Shown piece by piece: positions 1 through 8,753 of a DNA stretch of 64,000 nucleotides. Position 1 is the first letter of the stretch; every line of letters begins with the position of its first letter. Position numbers and translations under genes: made by a program. The stretch spans positions 372,001 to 436,000 of the forward strand of contig NZ_LWHG01000011.1 of assembly GCF_001625445.1 (NCBI RefSeq), given 5' to 3'. Below the pieces are notes generated by a model. That model was not told the origin of the DNA, did not search any database, and was given only the letters and a program-made list of their open reading frames with translations. Origin of the DNA: Haladaptatus sp. R4. Lineage in GTDB: Archaea > Halobacteriota > Halobacteria > Halobacteriales > Haladaptataceae.

Positions 1-1946
1 TAAAAGCCGTTTTCGCCTCCGTCGGCCAGTTTCTCCACGATGAGTTCGGGTGTCGAACGAGCGAGGTGGTCCTTGACCGGCGAGCGCTCCACCACGAGTT
101 CGCCGTCGACCAACCCTTTCGCTTCGATTCCGTCGACCGCGACGTCGTAGTTCGCCACGGCCCGAATCTCGTCGGCGAGGTGTGAGACGAATACGCCGGT
201 CACGTCGCGCTCGCCGAGTTCCTCCAGAATCCCCGCGATGATCTTCGCGCTCGCGCCCGGTTCGGTGATGCTTTCGAGTTCGTCCACCAGCACGAGTCTA
301 CCCGTCTCCCCGTCGGCGAGGGCGGCGAACTGTCGGAGCGTGCTCTCGAACGCGCCAGCGTCCAAGGTACCCTGCGTCTTCCCGTGGTAGTGCAGTTCCT
401 CGAATCGCCGCAGTCGAACCGATTCAGCGGGAACTGGCAGGCCCATGTGGGCGAGGATGACGACGAGCGCCACCAGATCCAGCGTCGACGTCTTCCCGCC
501 GCTGTTGACGCCCGAGAGCAGTGCCACACCGGAAACGCCGTAATCGACAGGGTCCACGTCCTCGAACGCCACGTCGAGGAGCGGCGAGCGCCCGCCGACG
601 ATGTCGAAGCCGTCCCCGTCGAAATCGGGCATCGTGCAGTCGAAGTCGCGGGCGAACCGTGCGACGGCCAACTCGACATCCAGTTCGAGCGCGGCGCGAA
701 CCAGTTCCCTCGCCGCCTCCCGTTCGTCCGCGAGTTCACGCGCGAGTTCGCGCTTGTGTCGCGCCGCGCGGCGTGATTTCTCCGCCGTCAGTTGCTCCCG
801 AAGCCGCGAAATCACGCCCTCGTCGTGTTCGACGGGAAACGTCGGGTCGTCCGAGAACGCCTGTCGAGCGAGTTCGGATTCGCCCGCGTCCAGCGCCAGC
901 GTCTCGATCAGATGCTCGCGGGCGGCGTCAACCGCGGCGTCGTACTCGTCGTTCAGTTCGCGCGAGAGGAGCGAATCCACCCCCGCGCCGCGTTCGACCA
1001 GCGAGAGCAGGTCGGAGCCTTCGATGGTCACGTCCTGCTCCCGAATCGCCTCGCGGAGTCGGTCGTTGGCGACGTTTTCGGCCATCGAGACGCCAGCGTC
1101 CAGATCCGAAATCGCGTCGGTCAACCGGGAGAGTTCCTCGTCGCCCGTCACGCCGCCGTCCGCGGTGACGCGGGCCAACGCGGATTCGAGTCCGTCGATG
1201 TCGAGCGGTGCGTCCAATCCCGCGACGCGATGAACCTCGGCGGCCGCGAGCAACGTCTCCCGATTCTCGGCGAAGAAGGCCAGCGGTCGTTCGGGAACGA
1301 GTTCCACCGGGGTGTCCAACGCGTCGGGTTCGACGCGAACGTCGCCGTCGATGGCGACGCCCGTGAACGCCTCGTCCAGCGCGACGACGGTCGAGTAGCC
1401 ACGTGCGAGTTCCGCCAGTTCACGCGTGTCCTCCACGACCTCTATCGGCAGTTCCGGGATCGACTCGCGCGCTTCCGCGTACCGTTCGGCATCTGTCGTC
1501 GCCAGACAGCGGTCGTTGACTCGAACCCCCCGCGGACTCGATAGCGGTTCGACGCCCGCCAGCGCGTCGCGTACGTCGGCCGTCGGCGTTCGGTCCATCG
1601 CCCGACGGGTGAACTCGTGGACCTCCTCGATTCGGGACGCGGTGGAACTCGGGTACAGCGTTTCGAGGCGCTTCTCGGCGTACGTCGTGGCGGCGCGCGT
1701 TTGCACCAAGGAAAGCACGTCGCGGTACAGTTCGCGCGCTCTATCGGTTGCGAGAAAGCCACCGCCGTCGTCGTGTCGAATTCTGATGGCACCGCGCGCG
1801 ATGGCGGCGGCGCGTCCTTCCGTGATGCCCGGCGCTCGCGCGAGCGTGGCGACGTCGCCGGTCTCCAGCGCTCGCTCGGCGTTATCCAGTTCCGCGAGCG
1901 CGTCGGCCGTCTTCGCACCGACGCCGGGTACCGCCTCGAACTCCAT
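1..1946 (-). CDS. MutS-family ATPase, haloarchaeal MutS5-like type (3' end outside window)
   Basis: This is a MutS-related DNA-binding ATPase, probably acting in repair or recombination. The ATG at 1946 begins a helix-hairpin-helix segment (MEFEAVPGVGAKTADALAEL), followed by a long helical part. Near residue 479 lies the Walker A motif GVNSGGKTS and near residue 551 the Walker B segment LVLVDELES followed by ITEPGASAKI, which is the MutS ATPase pattern. The frame is open to the window edge, so about 648 residues are visible and the C-terminus is missing. The N-terminal mismatch-recognition domain of MutS1 is not seen, which favours the MutS4/5-like class over a canonical mismatch sensor. The family is clear; the exact role is inference. 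Confidence 0.88.
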   Translation of the reverse strand, partial: MEFEAVPGVGAKTADALAELDNAERALETGDVATLARAPGITEGRAAAIARGAIRIRHDDGGGFLATDRARELYRDVLSLVQTRAATTYAEKRLETLYPSSTASRIEEVHEFTRRAMDRTPTADVRDALAGVEPLSSPRGVRVNDRCLATTDAERYAEARESIPELPIEVVEDTRELAELARGYSTVVALDEAFTGVAIDGDVRVEPDALDTPVELVPERPLAFFAENRETLLAAAEVHRVAGLDAPLDIDGLESALARVTADGGVTGDEELSRLTDAISDLDAGVSMAENVANDRLREAIREQDVTIEGSDLLSLVERGAGVDSLLSRELNDEYDAAVDAAREHLIETLALDAGESELARQAFSDDPTFPVEHDEGVISRLREQLTAEKSRRAARHKRELARELADEREAARELVRAALELDVELAVARFARDFDCTMPDFDGDGFDIVGGRSPLLDVAFEDVDPVDYGVSGVALLSGVNSGGKTSTLDLVALVVILAHMGLPVPAESVRLRRFEELHYHGKTQGTLDAGAFESTLRQFAALADGETGRLVLVDELESITEPGASAKIIAGILEELGERDVTGVFVSHLADEIRAVANYDVAVDGIEAKGLVDGELVVERSPVKDHLARSTPELIVEKLADGGENGF

Positions 1947-2094
1947 TCGCTCCGTGATATTGCGGCATACATAAAAAACGTTCCCGACGCGCATCGATCG
2001 GCGGTCGTCCGCTACCGTGGGGAGTCGGATCGGTGGAATTCGATGTACTTTCCCCCTCCAACGTGTTTTTGCCGGTCCACAACAATCACGAGGT

Positions 2095-2985
2095 ATGTCG
2101 ACCATTGACGAGAAACTGACCGCCGCGAAAGCCGACCTCGCGGACCGCGACGGCGTGCTCGTCGCGTTCAGCGGCGGCGTCGATTCGAGCGTCGTCGCCG
2201 CCATCGCATACGACGCGCTGGGCGACGACGCCGTCGCCTGTACCGCGAAGAGCGAAACACTGCCGGAAGCCGAACTCACGGATGCAAAGCGGGTCACCGA
2301 TGAGATCGGCATCCGCCACGAAATCGCCGAATTCAGCGAGTTGGACGACCCGAACTTCGTCGAGAACGACGACGAGCGATGTTATCACTGCCGGACGATG
2401 CGCCTCGGTTCGATGTTCGAGGCGGCGGCGAAACTCGACATCGGGGTCGTCTGCGACGGGACGAACGCCGACGACGTGAGCGCGGGTCACCGCCCCGGCC
2501 TCCGCGCCGTCGAGGAACTCGACGCCTACTCGCCGCTTCTCCAGCACGACATCTCGAAATCGGAGGTGCGCGAAATCGCCGAGCGGTACGACCTCTCGGT
2601 CGCCGACAAACCCGCGATGGCGTGTCTCTCCTCCCGAATCCCGACCGGATTGGAAGTGACCGAGGAGCGACTTTCGCGCATCGAGCGCGCCGAAACCCTC
2701 CTTCGCCAGTGGGGGTTCACCCAGTTCCGCGTCCGCGACCACGACGGACTCGCCCGGATCGAACTCGGCGAGGCGGAACTGTCGCGGGCGCTGGACGAGG
2801 AGTTCGTTCGCACCGCCCGCGACCACTTCGCGGACCTCGGCTTCGACCACGTCACGCTCGACCTACACGGGTATCGGACTGGAAGTGTGAGTCCGGAGGG
2901 CGATGCGCGTGAACCGGATGGTGAGCGCGCGTCGGATAGTGAGCGGGGAGCGCGAGACTCCAACGGAGTCTCGTACGAGCGGTGA
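2095..2985 (+). CDS. larE: LarE-like ATP-dependent sulfurtransferase (PP-loop)
   Basis: LarE-family enzymes adenylylate and then add sulfur to the nickel-pincer cofactor precursor. The 296-residue product has the PP-loop motif SGGVDSS at residues 26-32 and a conserved ACLSSRIPTG segment that carries the sulfur-donor cysteine position of LarE, plus a second CYHC cluster. The ATG at 2095 is chosen over an in-frame upstream start at 2017 because the family begins at MSTIDEKL. The last 35 or so residues, after the normal family end near GYRTGSVSP, are low-complexity Ser/Arg/Glu. They are encoded by the start of a run of DNA hairpins that continues past the stop. No larB or larC lies nearby, so the substrate is not certain. 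Confidence 0.85.
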   Translation: MSTIDEKLTAAKADLADRDGVLVAFSGGVDSSVVAAIAYDALGDDAVACTAKSETLPEAELTDAKRVTDEIGIRHEIAEFSELDDPNFVENDDERCYHCRTMRLGSMFEAAAKLDIGVVCDGTNADDVSAGHRPGLRAVEELDAYSPLLQHDISKSEVREIAERYDLSVADKPAMACLSSRIPTGLEVTEERLSRIERAETLLRQWGFTQFRVRDHDGLARIELGEAELSRALDEEFVRTARDHFADLGFDHVTLDLHGYRTGSVSPEGDAREPDGERASDSERGARDSNGVSYER

Positions 2986-3095
2986 AATCGCCGAGCAAAG
3001 CTCGGCGGTCAGCCAGACTCCGTCTGGCAAAACCGCGAGTAGCGACCCGCGAACAAGAGGGCGATGTTCACTCGGCGACTGGCGAGTGAACATCG
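2953..3095. repeat. Run of perfect short hairpins overlapping the larE stop codon
   Basis: Four perfect inverted repeats follow one another. The arms are 2953-2961/2965-2973 (9 bp, loop AAC), 2989-2996/3000-3007 (8 bp, loop AAA), 3012-3018/3022-3028 (7 bp, loop TCC) and 3062-3074/3083-3095 (13 bp, 8-nt loop). The first lies inside the larE reading frame. The stretch 2986-3398 has no gene I can support. Beyond 3100 it holds weaker repeats, a TATA-like TTATATA at 3321, and a CCCATT/AATGGG dyad at about 3350-3377 that may end tatC transcription. Terminator, mRNA stabiliser or mobile hairpin element are all possible roles. Confidence 0.75.
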
Positions 3096-3398
3096 AAGAG
3101 CGAACGGTGTCCGAGGAAACGAATCTGACACGGTGAACCGCTGATCGAGGACGGGTTCAGTGCGGACTCGGGGACTGGCGATCCATAGAAAGCAGCGCCG
3201 GGCGTTCGCACCCAAAGGGTGGCAGTTTGCTGGCACGCGAACTGCGGTCTGTAGCTGCTGGCACGCGAGCTAAGGGCAGGTACGAACGCTACCACTACAT
3301 TGAGGGCTGATCCCCTTAGTTATATACCGATTACAGCTATCGAAAGCTCCCATTGTGTAGCTCAACGAGAATGGGTGGACCAAAACTGTGTCAAACGG

Positions 3399-4253
3399 TC
3401 ACCTGCCCGTCCATTTTAGGAGGAGCAGAGTTCCCTCGAACAGACCGACCATCGTGATCGCGACGAGGAACGGGGCCATTCCCGTCGGGTCGGGGCTGAA
3501 GAGGAAGGCGAACCCGGCGAACGCACCCCAGAAGTACAGGCGTTTGCTGGCCATCCACTGGCGTGTCGTCAGTCCCATCATGATGGCGAGCATGATGAGG
3601 AGCGGAATCTGGAAAACGATGGCCAACACGCCCATCATCATCAGGATGAGGTTGAACGTTTTCGTCAACCCGAAGGCGATGCCGACGTCCGCGCTCGACG
3701 TGTACGAGAGGAAGTATTTGAAGATGGCGGGCAGGATGAGGAAGTCGGCGAAACAGAGCCCGACGAACGCGAGGACGAGGCTGGTCGGGACCGCGGCGAG
3801 GTAGTAGCGTCGCTCGTTCGGGTAGAGTCCGGGGCGCATGAAGAGGTACGTCTCGTACACCATGACGGGGAGCGCCACGACGAGGCCGCCGAGGCTGGCG
3901 ACTTTGAGCTTCGTCATCACGAGCGCCAGCGGGGCGTAGATTCGCGGTCGGGTGTCCTTCGCGACCGGCAGGATTTGATACCAGAGGAAGTTGATGATGT
4001 GGTCCGCGGTCGGAAGGATGAGAAGGGTGACGACCGCCGCGATGACGATGACGACGGCGAGTCGTTTTATCATCTCCTCGACGTGGTCGGCCAGCGGCAT
4101 CTCCTCGTCCTCCATCGGCTGACTCGGCCGCTCGACTGCTTGCTCCGGGTCCTCTGGCTCGTACAGGTCTTCGTCCGGCGGCGCCGGCGCTTCTTCCGAC
4201 GCCGGGACTTTGGACAGATTACTACCTGCCGTCGCATCCGATTCTTCGCCCAT
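3399..4253 (-). CDS. tatC: Twin-arginine translocase subunit TatC
   Basis: This is TatC of the twin-arginine pathway, which carries folded proteins across the membrane and is heavily used by haloarchaea. The protein has 284 residues. An acidic, Pro-rich N-terminal extension of about 50 residues is typical of halophile TatC and precedes six predicted membrane helices. It is divergent from tatCt. On this strand a TATA-like CTATAAT is seen at about 4276-4285, some 25-30 nt before the ATG, so the message is probably leaderless or nearly so. Several proteins encoded in this window carry RR motifs and are likely substrates. Confidence 0.93.
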   Translation of the reverse strand: MGEESDATAGSNLSKVPASEEAPAPPDEDLYEPEDPEQAVERPSQPMEDEEMPLADHVEEMIKRLAVVIVIAAVVTLLILPTADHIINFLWYQILPVAKDTRPRIYAPLALVMTKLKVASLGGLVVALPVMVYETYLFMRPGLYPNERRYYLAAVPTSLVLAFVGLCFADFLILPAIFKYFLSYTSSADVGIAFGLTKTFNLILMMMGVLAIVFQIPLLIMLAIMMGLTTRQWMASKRLYFWGAFAGFAFLFSPDPTGMAPFLVAITMVGLFEGTLLLLKWTGR

Positions 4254-4347
4254 TCACCCGAGGATAAGCAGCCGTATTATTATAGGCTTTCTTCATCTCG
4301 CGAGACGGGAAGATTGATAACTGACACGGGGCTACCATCCCCAAGCA
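4254..4347. promoter_or_regulatory. Divergent tatC / tatCt promoter region
   Basis: This 94-bp region separates two divergent Tat genes. It holds a TATA-like element for tatC on the minus strand (about 4276-4285), an AT-rich stretch before tatCt (about 4311-4318), and between them the perfect 10-bp palindrome TCTCGCGAGA at about 4293-4302. The palindrome sits where one regulator could act on both promoters; that function is inferred only from position. Confidence 0.4.
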
Positions 4348-6582
4348 ATGTCTACCTCGGGGAACAGTCTCATCGGCGAGGATACGGCGAGAACGGTTGC
4401 TTCAGGCCGTGAAACCATTGGCGGCCTATTGAGAACGGCACAGAAGGAACTCCAGAAGGTTTTCATCGTCTTCGTCATCGGGTTTCTCGGCACGTTCTAT
4501 AGCATGTCGTGGGTGGTCATCCCGTTCCTCCGCCACGTGACGAAATCCGGGATGTCACCCGAGATACGGAGGCACGTCAACATCGTCGCCGTAACGCCAT
4601 TCGACGTCATCCTTCTTCAGGCAAAAGTTGCGATGTTCGCCGGAATCGCCGTCTCCATCCCCGCTCTCCTCTACCTCGGCCGAAATTCGATCCGGGATCA
4701 GGATTGGTATCCCGATGCCTCCATCTCCTACTGGAAAATCATCCCGCTGGTGTTGCTCGGAATCCTGTTGTTCGTCGGCGGGATCGCCTACGGCTACTCC
4801 GTCTATCTCCCGATAATGTTCAGCTTCCTGGCGAAAAACGCCGTGAACGCCGGTTTGAATCCAAAGTACGGTATCGTACAGTGGATCGAATTCGTCCTCA
4901 TCATCTCCCTTTCGTTCGGTCTCGCAGCGGAACTCCCGCTGATCATGAGTTCGCTGAGCTACTCGGGTATCGTGCGCTACGAGACGTTCCGTGACAAGTG
5001 GCGGTACGCCGTCCTCATCATCTTCGTCTTCGGTGCCGTGGCCTCGCCGCCCGACCCGTTCACGCAGGTGATGTGGGCGGTTCCGCTCTGTCTCCTCTAC
5101 GGGTTCAGCCTCTACCTGTCGAAGTTCCTCGTCACCATCAAACGGGGAAGCAACGAGGTGAGTCCGAGGACGGCGATTCGGGACAAGTGGAACTACATCG
5201 CCGGAATCACGCTCGTCGCGGCGGCGGCGGCGTACCTGTTCATCACGCAGAACGGCATCGACTTCGTGAACGAACAGCTCCTTTCGGGACTCCCGGCGAA
5301 GTACCGTCCAGCGCCGTTCCCGCCGATACAACAAGCCATCGGCGTCCCGCGCGAAACGGCCGTCGTCCTGACCGCCGTCGCGGTCGCGCTCGTCGCGCTG
5401 ATCCTCGCTACGCTCTACTTCCTGTTTACCTCCCTCGAAGAGAGCGCGGCCATCGGTCAGTCCACTGGTCTCGACCCGTACGAACTCGACGCGGCGGGTA
5501 TCCGTGCCGCTCCGCCGGAACTGTTCGCCGAGATGGGCGAGGGCGAGTCGGTCGAGTACGCCCGCGCCGCGATGGATTCCGACCAACCCGAGAAGGCACA
5601 GGCCATCCTCGACCGCTACGACGCGGCACAGGAAGCGAAGGAGGCCGACGCGGCGGTTCAGACGGGCGAGAGTGATCCCGACGCACCCGAGGGCGAAGCA
5701 CCACTCGCCGAGGACGTGGCACAACAGAGTACCGAGCAGGAGGGGAACGTCTTCCAGCGCACCACGGCGGGGATGGCGAGCGCGTTCACCGACGACGAGA
5801 CGACCGAGGACGACATCGGCGGCTACTACTACGACTTCGCGTTCATCGCCCAGAGCCTCATGTCGAAGATGTTCCGCATCGTCATCGTGTTCATGCTCGT
5901 GCTCGCGGGCGTCTTCGTCTACCTCTATCAGGGTGGTATCGGAACCATCAACGAGGACTTCACCAGTCGCGTCCCGGCGGCCGTGACGGCCGTCGCCGGT
6001 AACGGACAACTGCTCAACGTCGTGACCCTCCATCCGGTCGAGGCGCTCATCTTCGAAGTGAAGATCAGCACGCTGCTCGCCGTCGTGTCCGTGCTCCCGA
6101 TGGTGCTGTACTACGGATGGCCCGCGATGAAGGAGCGAAACCTCGTCCGCGGGAACCGAAACGTGTTCTTCGCGTGGGGTGGCGCGCTCTTCGCCGGTCT
6201 CCTCGTCGGCAGCTACATCGGCTACACCATCGTCGCGCCGGAGATCATCTCGTGGCTGGTCATGGACGCCCACCGCGCGGACATGGTCATTTACTACCGA
6301 GTGAAGGCGTTCTTCTGGCTGGTCTTCCTCACCACGGTCGGTATCGGCCTTCTCGCCGACATCCCCGTGACGATGTTCCTGTTCCACTGGGGCGGCATTC
6401 TCAACTTCAAGACGATGTTCGAACACTGGCGTCCGGCCATCATCGGCATCTTCGTCATCGCCGCGCTCGTGACCCCGGACAGCCTGTACACGCTGTTCCT
6501 CATCGCGATTCCCCTCTCGGTCGCCTACCTCATCGGTCTCGGCGGCCTCTGGGTCGGGACGCTCGGCGGTCGGCGCGCCTGA
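4348..6582 (+). CDS. tatCt: Double-length twin-arginine translocase TatCt
   Basis: TatCt is a haloarchaeal speciality in which two TatC-like halves are fused in one polypeptide with about 14 membrane spans. The 744-residue product shows a first TatC-like half (roughly residues 30-260), two extra helices (about 275-365), a long acidic cytoplasmic linker (about 370-490), and a second TatC-like half from about residue 505 to the end. It is divergent from the single-length tatC, so the pair probably supplies both receptor forms. The second half ends in Gly/Leu-rich helices and the stop falls just before an RHH gene. Confidence 0.93.
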   Translation: MSTSGNSLIGEDTARTVASGRETIGGLLRTAQKELQKVFIVFVIGFLGTFYSMSWVVIPFLRHVTKSGMSPEIRRHVNIVAVTPFDVILLQAKVAMFAGIAVSIPALLYLGRNSIRDQDWYPDASISYWKIIPLVLLGILLFVGGIAYGYSVYLPIMFSFLAKNAVNAGLNPKYGIVQWIEFVLIISLSFGLAAELPLIMSSLSYSGIVRYETFRDKWRYAVLIIFVFGAVASPPDPFTQVMWAVPLCLLYGFSLYLSKFLVTIKRGSNEVSPRTAIRDKWNYIAGITLVAAAAAYLFITQNGIDFVNEQLLSGLPAKYRPAPFPPIQQAIGVPRETAVVLTAVAVALVALILATLYFLFTSLEESAAIGQSTGLDPYELDAAGIRAAPPELFAEMGEGESVEYARAAMDSDQPEKAQAILDRYDAAQEAKEADAAVQTGESDPDAPEGEAPLAEDVAQQSTEQEGNVFQRTTAGMASAFTDDETTEDDIGGYYYDFAFIAQSLMSKMFRIVIVFMLVLAGVFVYLYQGGIGTINEDFTSRVPAAVTAVAGNGQLLNVVTLHPVEALIFEVKISTLLAVVSVLPMVLYYGWPAMKERNLVRGNRNVFFAWGGALFAGLLVGSYIGYTIVAPEIISWLVMDAHRADMVIYYRVKAFFWLVFLTTVGIGLLADIPVTMFLFHWGGILNFKTMFEHWRPAIIGIFVIAALVTPDSLYTLFLIAIPLSVAYLIGLGGLWVGTLGGRRA

Positions 6583-6589
6583 CGGTGCG

Positions 6590-6599
6590 CTTAAGTATT
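6590..6599 (+). promoter_or_regulatory. TATA-like element before the RHH gene
   Basis: CTTAAGTATT lies 20-29 nt upstream of the ATG at 6619. That is the spacing of a leaderless haloarchaeal promoter and suggests the RHH/transporter pair is transcribed separately from tatCt. Confidence 0.4.
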
Positions 6600-6618
6600 C
6601 TTCACGGAATACCACGGT

Positions 6619-6792
6619 ATGAGCAAGATAAGCGTCGAGATACCCGACGAACTGCTCGCCGACTTGGACGACCACGTCGGCGACGACGGTAAATTCGTGA
6701 ACAGAAGCGACGCCATTCGTGCGTCGATCCGGAAAATGCTGGATATTTTGGACGAGATAGACGAACGTCACGGACGACTCGAAGATGACTGA
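6619..6792 (+). CDS. Small ribbon-helix-helix (CopG/Arc-type) regulator
   Basis: This 57-residue protein begins MSKISVEIPDELLADLDDHV and continues with NRSDAIRASIRKML, the classic ribbon-helix-helix pattern: a beta strand for base contacts, then helix, turn, helix. It ends in an acidic tail. The ATG at 6619 follows a TATA-like box by about 20 nt. Its stop codon overlaps the start of the next gene by 8 bp (positions 6785-6792), so the two are translationally coupled. RHH proteins bind DNA as dimers, so it may control its own operon and hence the transporter; that is inference from the overlap. Confidence 0.8.
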   Translation: MSKISVEIPDELLADLDDHVGDDGKFVNRSDAIRASIRKMLDILDEIDERHGRLEDD

Positions 6793-7513
6793 GAGAGTGC
6801 AACCGGGGTCCGCGCTCGCAACCGGTCAACTCGTCCTCACCGGGTTGTTCGTGACGGCGCTGGTGACGGCACAGCTCACGGCGGCGAAAGTGCTCCAGTT
6901 CACGATTCCGCTCTCGCTTCCGGTCACGGGCGACGCGCTCGTTCTGCCGGGGGCGGCGCTGGCCTACGCGCTGACGTTCTTCGCGTCGGATTGCTACGCC
7001 GAAGTGTACGGGCGGAAGGCGGCCCAGCGACTCGTCAACGTCGCTTTCGTGATGATATTCGTCATGCTCGTGCTCGTCTGGTCCACCATCGAGGCACCCG
7101 CCGCACAGTCCAGCGTGGACCCCACGAAGTTCCAGACCGTCCTCAGCGCGAGCACGAACATCGTGATTGGAAGCCTCTGTGCGTACGTCGTCAGCCAGAA
7201 CTGGGACGTCATCGTCTTCCACGAAATCCGCGAACTCACCGACGGCGACCACCTCTGGGCGCGCAACATCGGTTCGACGGCGACCAGTCAGGCCATCGAT
7301 ACGGTCATCTTCGTCGGAATCGCGTTCTACGCGCTCCCCCGATTCGCCGGTATCGGTCCGGAAATACCGACGAGCGTCGTCCTGTCGCTCATCGTCGGCC
7401 AGTACGTCTTCAAGCTGTTCGTCGCACTCCTCGACACGCCCTTCGTCTACGCCGTCGTGGGCTATCTGCGTTCACAGACGAACGCCGGTCGAGTGCCGAG
7501 TTCGGCGGACTGA
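6785..7513 (+). CDS. Queuosine-precursor transporter family protein (YhhQ/DUF165)
   Basis: The 242-residue membrane protein has six or so predicted helices and the family hallmarks: a hydrophobic start ending in TAAKVLQF, the segment FFASDCYAEVYGRKAAQRLV, and NWDVIVFHEIRE. The bacterial family imports queuosine precursors such as preQ0/preQ1. Archaea use preQ0 for archaeosine at tRNA position 15, so uptake of a 7-deazaguanine is a sensible guess. The start overlaps the upstream RHH gene by 8 bp. Confidence 0.85.
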   Translation: MTERVQPGSALATGQLVLTGLFVTALVTAQLTAAKVLQFTIPLSLPVTGDALVLPGAALAYALTFFASDCYAEVYGRKAAQRLVNVAFVMIFVMLVLVWSTIEAPAAQSSVDPTKFQTVLSASTNIVIGSLCAYVVSQNWDVIVFHEIRELTDGDHLWARNIGSTATSQAIDTVIFVGIAFYALPRFAGIGPEIPTSVVLSLIVGQYVFKLFVALLDTPFVYAVVGYLRSQTNAGRVPSSAD

Positions 7514-7554
7514 AAATCAGACGGAAGTGATTCGGTGATGGACGACGAGAACCG

Positions 7555-8313
7555 TTAGTCCAGTCGCTGGGCGAAGCCGAACTTCGGCTTCACGTCCTCG
7601 ACGCGGATTTCGACGGTTTCCCCTTCCTCGGTGTTCGGCACGAACAGCGTGTACTCCTCGACTTTCGCCACGCCGTCGCCTTCGCTTCCCACGCCTTCGA
7701 TGGTCACTTCGAGTCTGTCGCCCGCTCTGACGGGTGCAGTGAGGCGCTTGCGGGCGACGAGGTAGACCTCGGAGGACTCGTCACGCGAGGCGTCGGGACT
7801 CATCGTTCGGACGTACTCGAATTCGGGTTCCATGTCGTCGCGCAGGTCGTCCAAGTCCGGTCCCTGAAACACTTTGACGACGAAGTCGCCGCCCGAATCG
7901 AGCAGTTCGAGTGCCGTTTCGAACGCCTGTCGGGCGAGGTACACCGAGCGAGCGTGGTCGAGGCTGTACTCGCCGGTCATGTTCGGTGCCATGTCGGAGA
8001 GGACGACGTCGGCCGAACCGGCGACGTCGATGACTTCCTGTTGGGTTTCCTCCTCGGTCATGTCGCCGCGGATGGTCTCGACGCCGTCGATGGATTTGAT
8101 TCGCTGGAGGTCGACACCGATCACGGTTCCGTCGTCGCCGACTTCCTCGGCGGCGACCTGCAACCACCCACCGGGGGCCGCCCCGAGGTCGACGACCGTC
8201 TCGCCCTCGTGGAGGAGATGTGCGGATTCGTCCAACTGCTTCAGTTTGTAGGCCGCCCGCGAGCGGTAGCCTTGCTGCTTGGATTTGTTGTAGTAGTGAT
8301 CTTTACGGGCCAT
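7555..8313 (-). CDS. rlmE: 23S rRNA (uridine-2'-O)-methyltransferase RlmE with C-terminal TRAM domain
   Basis: RlmE/FtsJ methylates a 2'-hydroxyl in the 23S rRNA A-loop using S-adenosylmethionine. The 252-residue product starts MARKDHYYNKSKQQGYRSRA with the first catalytic Lys. It has the SAM-binding DLGAAPGGWLQVA near residue 43, the catalytic Asp in LSDMAPN near residue 107, and the Lys in FVVKVFQG. The last 60 or so residues form a TRAM-like beta barrel (RAGDRLEVTIEGVGSEGDG), a fusion common in haloarchaea and expected to bind RNA. The ATG at 8313 matches the family start. Confidence 0.93.
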   Translation of the reverse strand: MARKDHYYNKSKQQGYRSRAAYKLKQLDESAHLLHEGETVVDLGAAPGGWLQVAAEEVGDDGTVIGVDLQRIKSIDGVETIRGDMTEEETQQEVIDVAGSADVVLSDMAPNMTGEYSLDHARSVYLARQAFETALELLDSGGDFVVKVFQGPDLDDLRDDMEPEFEYVRTMSPDASRDESSEVYLVARKRLTAPVRAGDRLEVTIEGVGSEGDGVAKVEEYTLFVPNTEEGETVEIRVEDVKPKFGFAQRLD

Positions 8314-8421
8314 TTGTTAGGAATGAGTTGTCTACGAGGATGTTTACGCCCTTCGTTGTCCGTCGCTCTCCGTGGCGTCCCACCGTTCAAAAATCGTAAC
8401 TGGCCGACGAGGAACGCCCCG

Positions 8422-8571
8422 TCAGCGGTATTCACACTCGTCCTGATGACGAACGAGGTCGGATTTGTTCTTCCCGCCGACGAAGACCTTCTTCTTGCAG
8501 TAGTTGCACACTCCCCATCGAGGGTCGTCTTCGTCGAGCGTGTATTCTTCTGGCCGCCACTCCTGCGACAT
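8422..8571 (-). CDS. Small C2HC zinc-finger protein (49 aa)
   Basis: The 49-residue product runs from ATG at 8571 to TGA at 8422-8424. It contains CNYC near residues 22-25 and H-x3-C at residues 42-46 (HQDEC), separated by a Lys-rich segment (KKKVFVGGKNKSDLV). That is a C-x2-C-x16-H-x3-C zinc site. Small zinc-finger proteins of this kind are common and mostly uncharacterised in haloarchaea. It is divergent from pcn across an AT-rich spacer. Confidence 0.72.
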   Translation of the reverse strand: MSQEWRPEEYTLDEDDPRWGVCNYCKKKVFVGGKNKSDLVRHQDECEYR

Positions 8572-8721
8572 ATTTCTTCAGAGTACCTTCTAGCGTAAAA
8601 AGTTTATCAAAAATCTGTATATTATCTCTTGTAATAATGGGGTAGCGGTGGTATGATTGTCCTCCGTTCGATGGCGTGGTGCGCCCTCAATATGCACATG
8701 CCGCGCGCGCGAACGGATGAC

Positions 8722-8728
8722 TTTTATG
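8722..8728 (+). promoter_or_regulatory. TATA-like element of pcn
   Basis: TTTTATG at 8722-8728 lies about 26-32 nt before the PCNA start at 8754 and is the best core promoter candidate. The spacer 8572-8753 also carries AT-rich sequence suited to the divergent zinc-finger gene. Confidence 0.45.
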
Positions 8729-8753
8729 CCACCCTTTCATACCCCCTATCAAC

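Noticed and set aside
4555-6771. A 738-codon open frame on the minus strand opposite tatCt
   Set aside because: It is antisense to a clear membrane-protein gene, is extremely rich in Asp, Glu and Arg without domains, and arises from the codon bias of the real gene.
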